From assembly GCA_934540955.1 (NCBI GenBank), contig CAKTCY010000001.1, forward strand, positions 62,001 to 126,000: 64,000 nucleotides of DNA. Reading direction: 5' to 3'. The notes beneath the pieces are model-generated. The model was not told where the DNA came from and did no database searches. It was given only the letters and a program-made list of their open reading frames with translations. Shown here piece after piece: positions 50,999 through 58,618 of the stretch. Numbering within the stretch: position 1 is the stretch's first letter; every line of letters begins with the position of its first letter. The stretch is from an uncultured Faecalibacterium sp. (lineage in GTDB: Bacteria; Bacillota; Clostridia; Oscillospirales; Ruminococcaceae). Position numbers and translations under genes: made by a program.

Positions 50999-51538
50999 AT
51001 GAAAAAATCTATGGAGTTCTATATGAATGCAGCAGGATGGGTTATCGGTCTGGTCGGTGCAGGTTACGCTGTCGGAGTTCACTGCAAGATGAATACCCTT
51101 GCGAAGAAGCTGGACAGCAAAATTGACCGATTGGCAGATGATGCCGCCATCCAGATCCCTGAGTATATCATCAAGGATGCTGTGGATAAAGCTGTCGTGA
51201 ACCGGACTGACTATGCAATCCAGCGGGCAACTAGCGCGGCTATTACGGATATTCACGCAGAAACAGCCCGTCAGGTCAAGTCCGCCATTAACAAGGAGTA
51301 TGTAACCCTGCAGGGTAGCGTAAAGAAGGAAATCAAGGACCAGCTCGGTCGGATTGATATTTCTGATCTGCGCGAAGAAGTAAAAGACGAGGCCAAGAAT
51401 CAGTTGGCAGAGAGCATGGAGGATATTCTGGACGACTTCAATGACAACCTGAAGAACGTTAAGAAAATTTACGGTTCTATTTCGGACGCTATTACCGGCA
51501 ATCAGGGCGGTAAGGAAACCGTTGTGAAAATTTCCTGA
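50999..51538 (+). CDS. Membrane-anchored coiled-coil protein, 179 residues
   Basis: N-terminal helix AAGWVIGLVGAGYAVGVH then a long charged helical region (DSKIDRLADDAAIQIPEYII to DILDDFNDNLKNVKKIYG). Layout suggests a membrane-tethered rod. AAAGGAG precedes the ATG. Function unknown. Confidence 0.65.
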   Translation: MKKSMEFYMNAAGWVIGLVGAGYAVGVHCKMNTLAKKLDSKIDRLADDAAIQIPEYIIKDAVDKAVVNRTDYAIQRATSAAITDIHAETARQVKSAINKEYVTLQGSVKKEIKDQLGRIDISDLREEVKDEAKNQLAESMEDILDDFNDNLKNVKKIYGSISDAITGNQGGKETVVKIS

Positions 51539-51548
51539 GGTCACTGCT

Positions 51549-51716
51549 ATGAAACCGAAACAGTTATGGAAAGTCTTTACTTACAAGGGTAAAGAGATAT
51601 TCGCATATACGATATTTGGCGAGGGCGCAGATGAAGAGGAGGCCACAATTGCATTGTTGGCTTACGAGAACCATTGCTATCCTGAAGCCATTCATGTTCA
51701 CGAAGAAATGAGGTGA
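51549..51716 (+). CDS. 55-residue protein, paralog of 55524
   Basis: A complete small gene whose product (WKVFTYKGKEIFAYTIFGEG, then ADEEEATIALLAYENH) resembles the product at 55524 in length, strand pattern and the acidic middle. It overlaps the helicase leader. Function unknown. Confidence 0.6.
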   Translation: MKPKQLWKVFTYKGKEIFAYTIFGEGADEEEATIALLAYENHCYPEAIHVHEEMR

Positions 51717-51724
51717 TGCAACTA

Positions 51725-52939
51725 ATGGCAGGTGTAACGCTCTACGATTACCAATTAGATGCGATTAAACGAATGAAAATTGGCTGCATCCTATGTGGCG
51801 GTGTTGGGAGCGGAAAATCAAGAACGGGTTTGGCATTTTATTATACGAAGTTCGGAGGGAAAGTAAATACAGAAAATTATGTCTGTATGAATGAACCATC
51901 CGATTTGTACATCATCACGACAGCCCGCAAACGAGATATGGGCGAATGGGATGAAGAACTTGCCCATTTCTACATGTCTACTGACAAAGAGCATAGTATT
52001 TACAACCATACAGTAAATGTGGATTCTTGGAACAATATCGAAAAATATATAGACGTACAAAATGCGTTTTTTATATTTGATGAGCAGCGAGTTGTTAGTA
52101 ATGGGGCATGGTCAAAAGCCTTTTTGAGAATCACACGTAATAACGACTGGATTTTGCTTAGTGCGACTCCAGGCGACTGCTGGTCTGACTATATTCCAGT
52201 ATTTATTGCAAATGGATTCTATCGCACTAAATCAGAATTTGAAAATCAGCACATAGTCTATAATCGTTTCGTGAAATATAAAAAAATCGACAGATATTTG
52301 AACATCCAGCGTCTGGTAAGGCTGCGAGAACGGATTCTAGTAGATATGGACTTTGAACGGAAGACTGTTTCTCATCATGAGAACATTTATGTTGGGTTTG
52401 ACCAGCGTAAGTACAAAGATATTTGTATGAGTCGGTGGAATCCATGGGAAGGGCGGCCTATCGAAACGGCAAGTGAGTTCTGTTCAAGTCTGCGGAGAGT
52501 GGTCAATGAGGATGCATCTCGGCAACAGGAAGTTCTGGATATTTGTATGACCAGACCGAGGGTTATAGTCTTCTATAACTTTGACTACGAGTTGGATATT
52601 CTCATGAACCTGCCCTATGATGCAGGTGTGGAAGTGGCTCAGTGGAATGGACACAAGCATCAGCCGATACCGGACACAAATAAATGGGTCTATCTTGTGC
52701 AGTACAACGCTGGCGCTGAAGGCTGGAACTGCATTGAGACAGACACCGTTATATTTTACTCACAGAACTACTCCTACAAGGTCATGGAGCAGGCTTCTGG
52801 GCGCATTGACCGTTTGAACACGCCGTACACAGATTTATATTTTTACCACTTGAAAAGCAGAAGCGGTATTGATCTGGCGATAGGGAGAGCCTTAAACGAC
52901 AAAAAGAAATTTAACGAGAGAAAATTTTATGGAGCGTGA
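51725..52939 (+). CDS. SF2 DEAD-like phage helicase
   Basis: The 404-residue protein starts LYDYQLDAIKRM, with Walker A GVGSGKSR near 25, FIFDEQR near 118, LLSATPGD near 145, and motif VI QASGRIDRLN near 357. Such compact SNF2-like helicases are common in phage replication modules. I chose ATG 51725 with GAGGTG nine bases upstream; ATG 51716 is also possible. Likely remodels replication or recombination intermediates. Confidence 0.82.
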   Translation: MAGVTLYDYQLDAIKRMKIGCILCGGVGSGKSRTGLAFYYTKFGGKVNTENYVCMNEPSDLYIITTARKRDMGEWDEELAHFYMSTDKEHSIYNHTVNVDSWNNIEKYIDVQNAFFIFDEQRVVSNGAWSKAFLRITRNNDWILLSATPGDCWSDYIPVFIANGFYRTKSEFENQHIVYNRFVKYKKIDRYLNIQRLVRLRERILVDMDFERKTVSHHENIYVGFDQRKYKDICMSRWNPWEGRPIETASEFCSSLRRVVNEDASRQQEVLDICMTRPRVIVFYNFDYELDILMNLPYDAGVEVAQWNGHKHQPIPDTNKWVYLVQYNAGAEGWNCIETDTVIFYSQNYSYKVMEQASGRIDRLNTPYTDLYFYHLKSRSGIDLAIGRALNDKKKFNERKFYGA

Positions 52940-52944
52940 TGTTT

Positions 52945-53223
52945 ATGGCATATGAAAAATGTCCCGGCTATATGGAGAATGGGTGTTGCACGGGAGATAA
53001 TCGACCGTGCCGTGTTACGAAGGAAGGAGTCGAAAGCTGGTTCGACGAAACGCTTAAACCGATTGACTTGCTTGATGTATGCCCACAACAGTCTGCATTT
53101 GGCAATAGCTTTTTCGTAATAACGGACAAAGACATCGAGGCACTAAAAACGGGAAAGGTCTTATTTGTAAGGGAAGAGTATGGTGTTTTTCTGAAATATG
53201 AAAGAGGCCAGAGCGATGTGTAA
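52945..53223 (+). CDS. Cysteine-rich small protein, 92 residues
   Basis: Has CPGYMENGCCTGDNRPCRV, a cysteine cluster that may bind metal, then a helical and beta tail. Start at ATG 52945 (another ATG six bases earlier). It overlaps the next gene by eight bases. Function unknown. Confidence 0.6.
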   Translation: MAYEKCPGYMENGCCTGDNRPCRVTKEGVESWFDETLKPIDLLDVCPQQSAFGNSFFVITDKDIEALKTGKVLFVREEYGVFLKYERGQSDV

Positions 53224-53461
53224 TCCTTCAAAAAAGACAATCAAGAGAGTTAAAACGGTGCTTACGGCGAGATGCCATAGAACCGTAAAGACTGACTCGA
53301 GCATCGTGTATTGGTTTAGAAACCCAATCGAGCAAGGTCTGCAAAATGTGGTTTATATTTCGCGTAAAGGCCTATTTATCGCGACCGAACTGACAAAAGC
53401 CGACGTGTATCATTATTTTGATATTTGCTCCCCGGAGCAAATGAAGGAGGTTTTAGCATGA
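53216..53461 (+). CDS. Basic small protein, 81 residues
   Basis: Lysine/arginine-rich N-terminus (SKKTIKRVKTVLTARCHR), then beta strands. ATG 53216 overlaps the previous stop; AGAGG upstream. An earlier ATG at 53198 is possible. Function unknown. Confidence 0.55.
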   Translation: MCNPSKKTIKRVKTVLTARCHRTVKTDSSIVYWFRNPIEQGLQNVVYISRKGLFIATELTKADVYHYFDICSPEQMKEVLA

Positions 53462-54162
53462 TTAAAGACTCTGGAGACCGCACCGAATTTGAAACCGGTG
53501 CCAAGCGTGATATGCATACAGGGAAGGGGCGGATGGATCTTCTGCCTTGGTACGGCATTATGGAGGTCAGCAAGCACTGCGAGGAAGGTGCCCTGAAGTA
53601 CGGCGAGCACAATGTGGACAAGGGCATCCCGCTGCATTCGCTGCTGGACAGTGCTTCTCGGCATCTGGCAAAGTACATGGTCGGTATGGACGATGAAGAT
53701 CATCTGCGCGCTGCCTGCTGGAACCTGCTCTGGGCACTGAACCAGCGGGTGACGCATCCTGAGTTGGATGATAGGTTTCGTGTAAAAAAGCAGGAAAAGC
53801 CAGAATGGGTGAGTCACCCTTGGAAGTGCAAATACTGCAATCACACATTTGCAGAAGTGACAGGACACTGGACGGGTGAAAACGAAGTGTCCTTTACCTG
53901 TCCTCATTGTGGCGGCATAAAGCGGTGGACTCCTCCTGTAAGTCCAAATGCCGAAGAAGGGCAGAAAAAAGAAGATGAAAATGTGCACTGCTATTGCGGA
54001 AAAACACTGGCTAAGGAGACTTCTCGTGGGTTGAAGCTTTGCCATCCTGAAAAGGTAAGGTTTGATGCAACTGGCGCAGCATTTTTGAGATGCCCTGATT
54101 GTGACCAGGAAATTATGGTTTTGCATCCTGTCTGGGACAAAATGGGAGGAATTATTGTATGA
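53458..54162 (+). CDS. dATP/dGTP diphosphohydrolase-like protein fused to zinc ribbons
   Basis: The N-terminal ~105 residues (FETGAKRDMHTGKGRMDLLP, then ALKYGEHNVDKG, and EDHLRAACWNLLWAL) match the dGTP_diPhyd_N/DUF5664 family of MazG-like all-alpha pyrophosphohydrolases. After a linker come two zinc-binding units: CKYCNHTF...CPHCGG (about 122-152) and CYCGK...CPDCDQ (about 178-216). Relatives cleave dATP or dGTP and in some phages help base substitution; no purZ-like gene is seen here. ATGA overlap with the preceding gene. Confidence 0.7.
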   Translation: MIKDSGDRTEFETGAKRDMHTGKGRMDLLPWYGIMEVSKHCEEGALKYGEHNVDKGIPLHSLLDSASRHLAKYMVGMDDEDHLRAACWNLLWALNQRVTHPELDDRFRVKKQEKPEWVSHPWKCKYCNHTFAEVTGHWTGENEVSFTCPHCGGIKRWTPPVSPNAEEGQKKEDENVHCYCGKTLAKETSRGLKLCHPEKVRFDATGAAFLRCPDCDQEIMVLHPVWDKMGGIIV

Positions 54163-54326
54163 ATGACTGGATGCGCGAAGTGGACTATGCGACCTACTGC
54201 CCGAAGTGCGAGAACTTCAAGGTACTGGAGACGGACGAGCCTTGCAACGAGTGCCTGACGGAGTGTGCGCGGGAGGGGACTGTGAAACCTCTGAAGTTCA
54301 AGGATAAGAGGGAAAAGGCAAAGTAA
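54159..54326 (+). CDS. Zinc-ribbon protein, 55 residues
   Basis: Contains CPKCENF and CNECLTEC, a probable zinc ribbon, with a lysine-rich end. Its ATGA overlaps the stop of the zinc-ribbon pyrophosphohydrolase, suggesting joint expression. Function unknown. Confidence 0.6.
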   Translation: MNDWMREVDYATYCPKCENFKVLETDEPCNECLTECAREGTVKPLKFKDKREKAK

Positions 54327-54328
54327 AG

Positions 54329-54355
54329 CGCGAAAAAATCTCCGCATATTATGGA
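54329..54355 (+). promoter_or_regulatory. Element promoter motif, copy 9
   Basis: CGCGAAAAAATC with TATGGA at 54350. Drives the gene at 54366. Confidence 0.7.
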
Positions 54356-54365
54356 GGTGATTAGC

Positions 54366-54539
54366 ATGGATGAAAGAAAACAATTCCATCCCGTTAAACT
54401 TGAACTTACTGAGAGTGCAAAAAAGATGATATTTGCAGCTAAGGTGTTGAGAATTATTATAACACCAGTTGTATTTCCGATTGCGTGCATTATCGGGATT
54501 TACAAGTGGACGTGGGAAACTATTGGATCAATCTGGTGA
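54366..54539 (+). CDS. Small membrane protein, 57 residues
   Basis: A charged start and one membrane helix (IIITPVVFPIACIIGIY). GGAGG is nine bases before the ATG. A one-gene cassette between promoter 9 and hairpin 10. Function unknown. Confidence 0.62.
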   Translation: MDERKQFHPVKLELTESAKKMIFAAKVLRIIITPVVFPIACIIGIYKWTWETIGSIW

Positions 54540-54553
54540 AATCATTAAGGCAC

Positions 54554-54591
54554 AGAGCCGTGGAGAAATCTGCGGCTCTTTATTTTTATCA
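54554..54591 (+). terminator. Cassette hairpin 10
   Basis: Eleven pairs with GAAA at 54565-54568, then TTTATTTTTATC. Confidence 0.72.
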
Positions 54592-54608
54592 TCGGAGGAG
54601 ATGCTTAC

Positions 54609-54836
54609 ATGCAACGTATGAACATTAAATGCTGCCATTGTGGGGACTATACCCCATTTATCACAGAGGAGAACATTGAAGTTATTCCTCAAGTTAATCT
54701 CACAAGAGCCGATATGGACATTTTGGACGATATCGCGGACACATTGGCGGAATGCGGTTACTCGGGTATGTGTGGTTTCTTACACCGGGTTCGGAGCGAA
54801 GTGACCAAAATCATAGAGTATCAGGAGGAACGGTGA
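54609..54836 (+). CDS. Small protein, 75 residues, related to 54844
   Basis: CCHCGDYTPF at the start suggests a zinc site; the C-terminal helices (ADMDILDDIADTLAECGYSG) match those of the next gene. GGAGGAG precedes the ATG. Function unknown. Confidence 0.62.
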   Translation: MQRMNIKCCHCGDYTPFITEENIEVIPQVNLTRADMDILDDIADTLAECGYSGMCGFLHRVRSEVTKIIEYQEER

Positions 54837-54843
54837 ACGCTAA

Positions 54844-55008
54844 ATGATATTTGCTGAAGAGGATTTGAACTCTTTGAATGCTATTGCTGGACTATTGGCT
54901 TCATTCGGGTGTGATAGTCAGGCTGGCTGTGTGCTTTATATTCAGCATAAAATCGCAAAGACCATGGAGGCTGACGAAAGGAAATGCAGAAATGAGAAAC
55001 ATGTCTAA
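54844..55008 (+). CDS. Small protein, 54 residues, related to 54609
   Basis: The helical product (EEDLNSLNAIAGLLASFGCD) aligns with the C-terminal half of the gene before it, so the pair probably arose by duplication with loss of the cysteine part. GGAGG precedes the ATG, whose start reads ATGATATTT. Function unknown. Confidence 0.5.
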   Translation: MIFAEEDLNSLNAIAGLLASFGCDSQAGCVLYIQHKIAKTMEADERKCRNEKHV

Positions 55009-55255
55009 GAAAACCTGGAAACTCCGGGTTTGGAATCACATGACCGAGATGCAGAAGCTGGATTATCTTCTTACGAAAGCTGGCATCACGCATGAAATGA
55101 AAAGAAGATTTCCAGAGAGCGATAAAAACCAGCCTGAAGTTTACGGCCCTGGAGCACCGCATGATGGTGGATATCAGATTACAGTTCGAGATAAATCCGG
55201 CGCATACATACGGGTCTCCTCATTTAATCGAGGTGTGCGGGTTAGCACTTGTTGA
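54992..55255 (+). CDS. Hypothetical protein, 87 residues
   Basis: Basic start (KKTWKLRVWNHMTEMQKLDY) and a soluble C-terminus with GGYQITVRDKSGAYIRV. Overlaps the preceding gene by 17 bases. Start at 54992 or 55001. Function unknown. Confidence 0.55.
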   Translation: MRNMSKKTWKLRVWNHMTEMQKLDYLLTKAGITHEMKRRFPESDKNQPEVYGPGAPHDGGYQITVRDKSGAYIRVSSFNRGVRVSTC

Positions 55256-55317
55256 TCATTATGATGTCGAGGGCTGGCTCACGGCTCGTCAGATCACAAA
55301 GATGTGGAGGCGTAGAA

Positions 55318-55527
55318 ATGCTGCGAAAAATCGCTGAGTATGTCAAAAAGATATTCCGCATGGAGTCGATTCCGACAACGGTCAATACCCTGCGGGAGGC
55401 TTTGCGTGACCTGGAGGTGGCGCGGAATCACTTCGAGAACTGTGACCCGGAATTTGTGGATGCGGCTATTTTTGAACTGAACGCTGCGGAGTGCCGGGTT
55501 GATGCTGTGAGGAGGTGTGCGGGGTGA
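55318..55527 (+). CDS. Small helical protein, 69 residues
   Basis: Helical throughout (TVNTLREALRDLEVARNHFE). GGAGG precedes the ATG by seven bases. A 34-codon frame in the gap before it (55233-55337, GTG start) is listed under rejected items. Function unknown. Confidence 0.6.
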   Translation: MLRKIAEYVKKIFRMESIPTTVNTLREALRDLEVARNHFENCDPEFVDAAIFELNAAECRVDAVRRCAG

Positions 55528-55691
55528 AGACGTTTTATAAGGTGTTCTACTACAAGAATATCGAATTGTTAGCATACCCCGTCGGGAATGGACCTGATGA
55601 AGAAGACGAAGAGATTTCTTCCAAAACGGAATTGGCGTTTGATTATGATATTTCGGCAAACGAAATTGAGTGCAGAAAGGAATTGAGATGA
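55524..55691 (+). CDS. 55-residue protein, paralog of 51549
   Basis: GTG start overlapping the previous gene, GGAGG upstream. The product (KTFYKVFYYKNIELLAYPVG, acidic PDEEDEE) has the same length and layout as the product at 51549. Function unknown. Confidence 0.55.
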   Translation: MKTFYKVFYYKNIELLAYPVGNGPDEEDEEISSKTELAFDYDISANEIECRKELR

Positions 55692-55831
55692 AAAGACCTG
55701 ATATTTGGACGAAACTCGGAGTGTTCTTTGGCCATGTGCTGGCAATGACCATAGTTATCTGCGCGTGGCTGATCATCGTTGTGGTTACGCTGAAGGTGAT
55801 TTGGTTTACGCTGTTTCGGATTTTACTGTGA
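55688..55831 (+). CDS. Membrane peptide, 47 residues
   Basis: Almost entirely hydrophobic (VLAMTIVICAWLIIVVVTLK). ATGA overlap with the preceding stop. Function unknown. Confidence 0.55.
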   Translation: MKRPDIWTKLGVFFGHVLAMTIVICAWLIIVVVTLKVIWFTLFRILL

Positions 55832-55842
55832 GGTGAGAAGCA

Positions 55843-56160
55843 TTGGAGGAATACTTATATAATCAAGCACTTCAAAGCATTCGCTACGGCGGCATGAGCG
55901 CGAATGAGATGCGAGAATACATGGCCTTGATTGACAAATACTCTGAAGTGGTAACATTGTACGCGAATAATATGCCGATAGAGTACGTCATTAAAAGCCC
56001 GAGCGAAGATATTTGGAACTATGAAGCGCCTGTTAGAACCGAATGTGCCGTCGCCTGCGATAAGCCAAAACAAAAGAACCTCGTGAAAGATATTTTGTTT
56101 AAGGTCGTTGGTGTGTTGAACAGCATTATTGACTTTATCGTTACGGTATTAGTGGACTAG
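55843..56160 (+). CDS. Hypothetical protein with C-terminal membrane helix
   Basis: The 105-residue protein has a soluble helical part (SANEMREYMALIDKYSEVV) and ends in a hydrophobic helix (VVGVLNSIIDFIVTVLVD), a tail-anchor layout. The start is TTG with GAGGTGAG six bases upstream. Function unknown. Confidence 0.55.
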   Translation: MEEYLYNQALQSIRYGGMSANEMREYMALIDKYSEVVTLYANNMPIEYVIKSPSEDIWNYEAPVRTECAVACDKPKQKNLVKDILFKVVGVLNSIIDFIVTVLVD

Positions 56161-56171
56161 GAGAATGATTT

Positions 56172-56393
56172 ATGTACTATCCAGGACTTGAATTTTACCG
56201 AGTGGAATCAGCATCAAGAAAATATTTCAGGTTCCATCTCGCGCTTGTTATAAGAGAAGAAGCTATGATTCTAAACGCAAACTGGTTCGGATTGGGACTT
56301 CCGTTTCGCTATTATCCGTGCTGGCTGGAACGCCTGGACTGGCCAATGGGATACGTGTATGATCCATTAAATTTTGAGAGGCAAGAAGCATGA
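56172..56393 (+). CDS. Hypothetical protein, 73 residues
   Basis: Aromatic-rich soluble protein (FYRVESASRKYFRFHLALVI, WLERLDWPMGYVYDP). AGGAG precedes the ATG. Ends four bases into the next gene. Function unknown. Confidence 0.55.
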   Translation: MYYPGLEFYRVESASRKYFRFHLALVIREEAMILNANWFGLGLPFRYYPCWLERLDWPMGYVYDPLNFERQEA

Positions 56394-56578
56394 GAAAGTA
56401 TACCTTTATATTTTCCTGCACAGACAACGGTGGCTGCCATCAGACCTTTGAAGTCAGGGCGACCGACAAGCAGGAGGCTATCCGTAAAGGCATGAAGACC
56501 GCGAAGAAGTTCGCTTGCGGAGATATCTGCGGCGACTGGGAGTGTAAGTTGAAGAAGGAGGACAAAGATGACTTTTGA
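56390..56578 (+). CDS. Small cysteine-containing protein, 62 residues
   Basis: Beta start YTFIFSCTDNGGCHQTFEVR, helix, then CGDICGDWECKLKKE. The DNA for its last residues and the following ribosome site is repeated exactly 441 bases downstream. Function unknown. Confidence 0.58.
   Translation: MRKYTFIFSCTDNGGCHQTFEVRATDKQEAIRKGMKTAKKFACGDICGDWECKLKKEDKDDF
56528..56561 (+). repeat. 34-base direct repeat, copy 1
   Basis: Exact match to 56969-57002. It spans the codons for CGDWECKLKKE and the AGGAGG ribosome site of the P-loop gene. Confidence 0.9.
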
Positions 56579-56988
56579 AGAACTGAAAAAAGAACTCCCC
56601 ACTATCAAACAGAAGATTGAAAGCGGAGAGTATAGCGTGGTCATTATTGATGGGCCGCAGGGTCCGACTGGCAAAACTACCGCTGCGAATTTTCTGCGAG
56701 ATAATGGCGTGCCAGTATTTGAAGAGTGGCAGATGCTCGATATCCAGATCGGTTGGAATCCGAAGCCCAAAACTTCAATCATAACTTGGCCGCAGTTTGT
56801 TCATGACGTTGGCAGGTTCTGTGATATGGAACGGATACGAGGCCATTATCGTGAGCGGCACGCATCGGGTAAAAGACACGCTAAAAATTCTCGAGGAGCA
56901 GGGCATCAGTGCCTATGAGGAATGCGAGGTACTACGGCTGGAGTTTGTTGATTACATTTCCCCGGGCATGCGGCGACTGGGAGTGTAA
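56568..56988 (+). pseudogene. P-loop ATPase split by a frameshift
   Basis: Frame 1 (56568-56918) begins with VVIIDGPQGPTGKTTAANFL, a P-loop, and continues sensibly to about residue 85 before turning into Arg/His-rich text. From about 56825 the +1 frame (56797-56988) reads GYEAIIVSGTHRVKDTLKIL and EECEVLRLEFVDY, as expected for the rest of such a protein. Either a frameshift mutation broke the gene or a programmed shift joins the parts. No classical slippery site is obvious. Confidence 0.55.
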
Positions 56989-57002
56989 GTTGAAGAAGGA
57001 GG
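56969..57002 (+). repeat. 34-base direct repeat, copy 2
   Basis: Exact copy of 56528-56561; here out of frame with the coding text before it but again supplying AGGAGG to the next gene, at 57010. Confidence 0.9.
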
Positions 57003-57009
57003 TTGGTTT

Positions 57010-57204
57010 ATGAACGAAGACTTTGGAGCGATTACCATTCTTGCTCCAAAATGCCAGAAGTGTCCCAAAGTGAAATCCTGCGACCATAAACAAATGGCTC
57101 ATCTCGGGTACATAGTTCAGCAAAGGGGCAATGGAAAGAGCCTTAGTCAACTCGAAATAGTGGATTCACTGATGAAAAGGAGATTTAATTATGAAAATCG
57201 TTGA
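57010..57204 (+). CDS. Small cysteine-containing protein, 64 residues
   Basis: Contains CQKCPKVKSCDHKQMAH, a possible metal site. Its ribosome site is within repeat copy 2. It overlaps thyX by 14 bases. Function unknown. Confidence 0.58.
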   Translation: MNEDFGAITILAPKCQKCPKVKSCDHKQMAHLGYIVQQRGNGKSLSQLEIVDSLMKRRFNYENR

Positions 57205-57901
57205 ACCTAAGTACGAAATCCTCACTGATATTTCCGAGGGCGGTATCAAAGAACTGCAGCAGATCGAGCGGGTGGCGCGGGTCTGCTACAAGAGCGAGGA
57301 TAAGATCACGCCAGATGGTGAGTCGGCGAAGAAGCTGGTGCGCTTTCTGGTGAAGCAGGAGCATGAGGCTATGCTGGAGCATTCTCAGCTGAGCGTGCTC
57401 TTCACGTGTGACCGGGGCGTGGCCAATGAGCTGGTGCGGCACCGCATTGCGAGCTTTGCACAGGAGAGCACCCGATACTGCAACTATGCGGGTGAGAAAT
57501 TTGGCGGGGAGTTGAGCTTTATTCGGCCGTTTTATATTGAGCTGACTGATGCTGACAAGAAACGTGAAAGTGCAGAATATACGCCTGGCAGCACTTGGCT
57601 TGATTCCTGCGAATCTGCGGAAATCCTTTATAAGGATATGATCGCACTCGGTATGCGCCCCGAGCAGGCTCGTTGTGTGCTACCCCTGTGTCTGAAGACC
57701 GAGATCGTGGTGACGGCCAACTATCGTGAGTGGCGTAACATCTTCAAGCTGCGTACTCCTGTGGCGGCTCATCCTCAGATGCGGGAGCTGATGTGCCCAC
57801 TGCTGAAGGAGCTGCAGAGCAAGATCCCGGTGGTGTTCGATGATATTTACACGTACTGGCCGAAGGATGACCAGACGCGGAAGGGTAGCATGGTGAAGTG
57901 A
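57191..57901 (+). CDS. thyX: FAD-dependent thymidylate synthase
   Basis: The 236-residue protein has the ThyX motif RHRIASFAQESTRY near 83-96 and QEHEAMLEHSQLSVLF. It converts dUMP to dTMP using methylene-tetrahydrofolate and NADPH, raising the dTTP supply during phage replication. Complete by length. Close to a second nucleotide gene (53458). Confidence 0.93.
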   Translation: MKIVEPKYEILTDISEGGIKELQQIERVARVCYKSEDKITPDGESAKKLVRFLVKQEHEAMLEHSQLSVLFTCDRGVANELVRHRIASFAQESTRYCNYAGEKFGGELSFIRPFYIELTDADKKRESAEYTPGSTWLDSCESAEILYKDMIALGMRPEQARCVLPLCLKTEIVVTANYREWRNIFKLRTPVAAHPQMRELMCPLLKELQSKIPVVFDDIYTYWPKDDQTRKGSMVK

Positions 57902-57903
57902 AC

Positions 57904-58221
57904 ATGAAAGGAATTGATGAAAGATATATTGCCGCACTTAATGAGTTCGGTTTTGGAATGTTCCGAACTACAGTCGGTGTAAATATTTACCATACTACCT
58001 CAACAGGAACATTTATGATCAGTCTTAATGGCGAGGACTTTGCGGATATGCTGGTAAGCTATGCAGAAACGTTTAACCCGAATACCTGGGTGTCCTTGAC
58101 AGTAAAAAGTCATTCGTCAACGCAGGATATTTCGGCAATACTCAAGAACGCCCAGGAAATCCAGATGCTTCTTCTGCGGCTTGCCATTAAACTCGTGAAA
58201 ATCAGTAAGGAAGTGGAGTGA
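57904..58221 (+). CDS. Hypothetical protein, 105 residues
   Basis: Mixed alpha-beta (GFGMFRTTVGVNIYHTTSTG), helical end (EIQMLLLRLAIKLVKISKEV). Starts two bases after thyX with a weak ribosome site. Function unknown. Confidence 0.55.
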   Translation: MKGIDERYIAALNEFGFGMFRTTVGVNIYHTTSTGTFMISLNGEDFADMLVSYAETFNPNTWVSLTVKSHSSTQDISAILKNAQEIQMLLLRLAIKLVKISKEVE

Positions 58222-58225
58222 GACT

Positions 58226-58618
58226 ATGAAAAATCGTATTATTTGTGTCTTTGCATGTCTGATGATGCTCGTGGGCTGTGTTGTTCTGTGCAGCTGCTCC
58301 GAAGCAGATAAGGTGAATCGGAACATTTCCAAGCAGGCTAACTACTTTGAAGCTGAGCGCCGGATCACGGTCTATAACGCGCGTACCGACAACGTTATCC
58401 TTGAAATGGAAGGCGTTATGTCCATCTCGAACAATGACAGCAACGAACTGGTGTGTACGGTGAAGACTGGTCCGAACGAGTATAAGAAAAATTATATTTA
58501 CCTGAACGAGTACACCATGTATGTCGTTGAGGATATCACCGGCACTCATACCGATCCATACCACTATAAGCTCTATTTCCACACGGATATTCTGCCGGAC
58601 GTGGAGGTACGGTCGTGA
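58226..58618 (+). CDS. Phage beta-sandwich lipoprotein
   Basis: The 130-residue protein has a signal helix (IICVFACLMMLVGCVVLC) and a lipobox around CSCS, then a beta-rich domain (RRITVYNARTDNVILEMEG, YIYLNEYTMYVVEDITGTHT) that I recall as a conserved phage lipoprotein family. Surface-exposed lipoproteins on prophages can exclude other phages; that role is not shown here. Likely processed at Cys22 or Cys24. Confidence 0.7.
   Translation: MKNRIICVFACLMMLVGCVVLCSCSEADKVNRNISKQANYFEAERRITVYNARTDNVILEMEGVMSISNNDSNELVCTVKTGPNEYKKNYIYLNEYTMYVVEDITGTHTDPYHYKLYFHTDILPDVEVRS

Noticed and set aside
35075-54579. The repeated hairpins as a CRISPR array
   Set aside because: Spacing is irregular, the intervals hold genes, and the repeats covary rather than being identical.
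54870-54900. A possible tRNA T arm on the minus strand (TTCAAAT loop)
   Set aside because: The stem does not pair in the standard register and no acceptor or D arm surrounds it.
55233-55337. A 34-codon GTG-start frame (VDHYDVEGWLTARQITKMWR) in the gap before 55318
   Set aside because: The text looks protein-like, but there is no clear ribosome site and it overlaps two better supported genes; a decayed gene fragment is equally likely.
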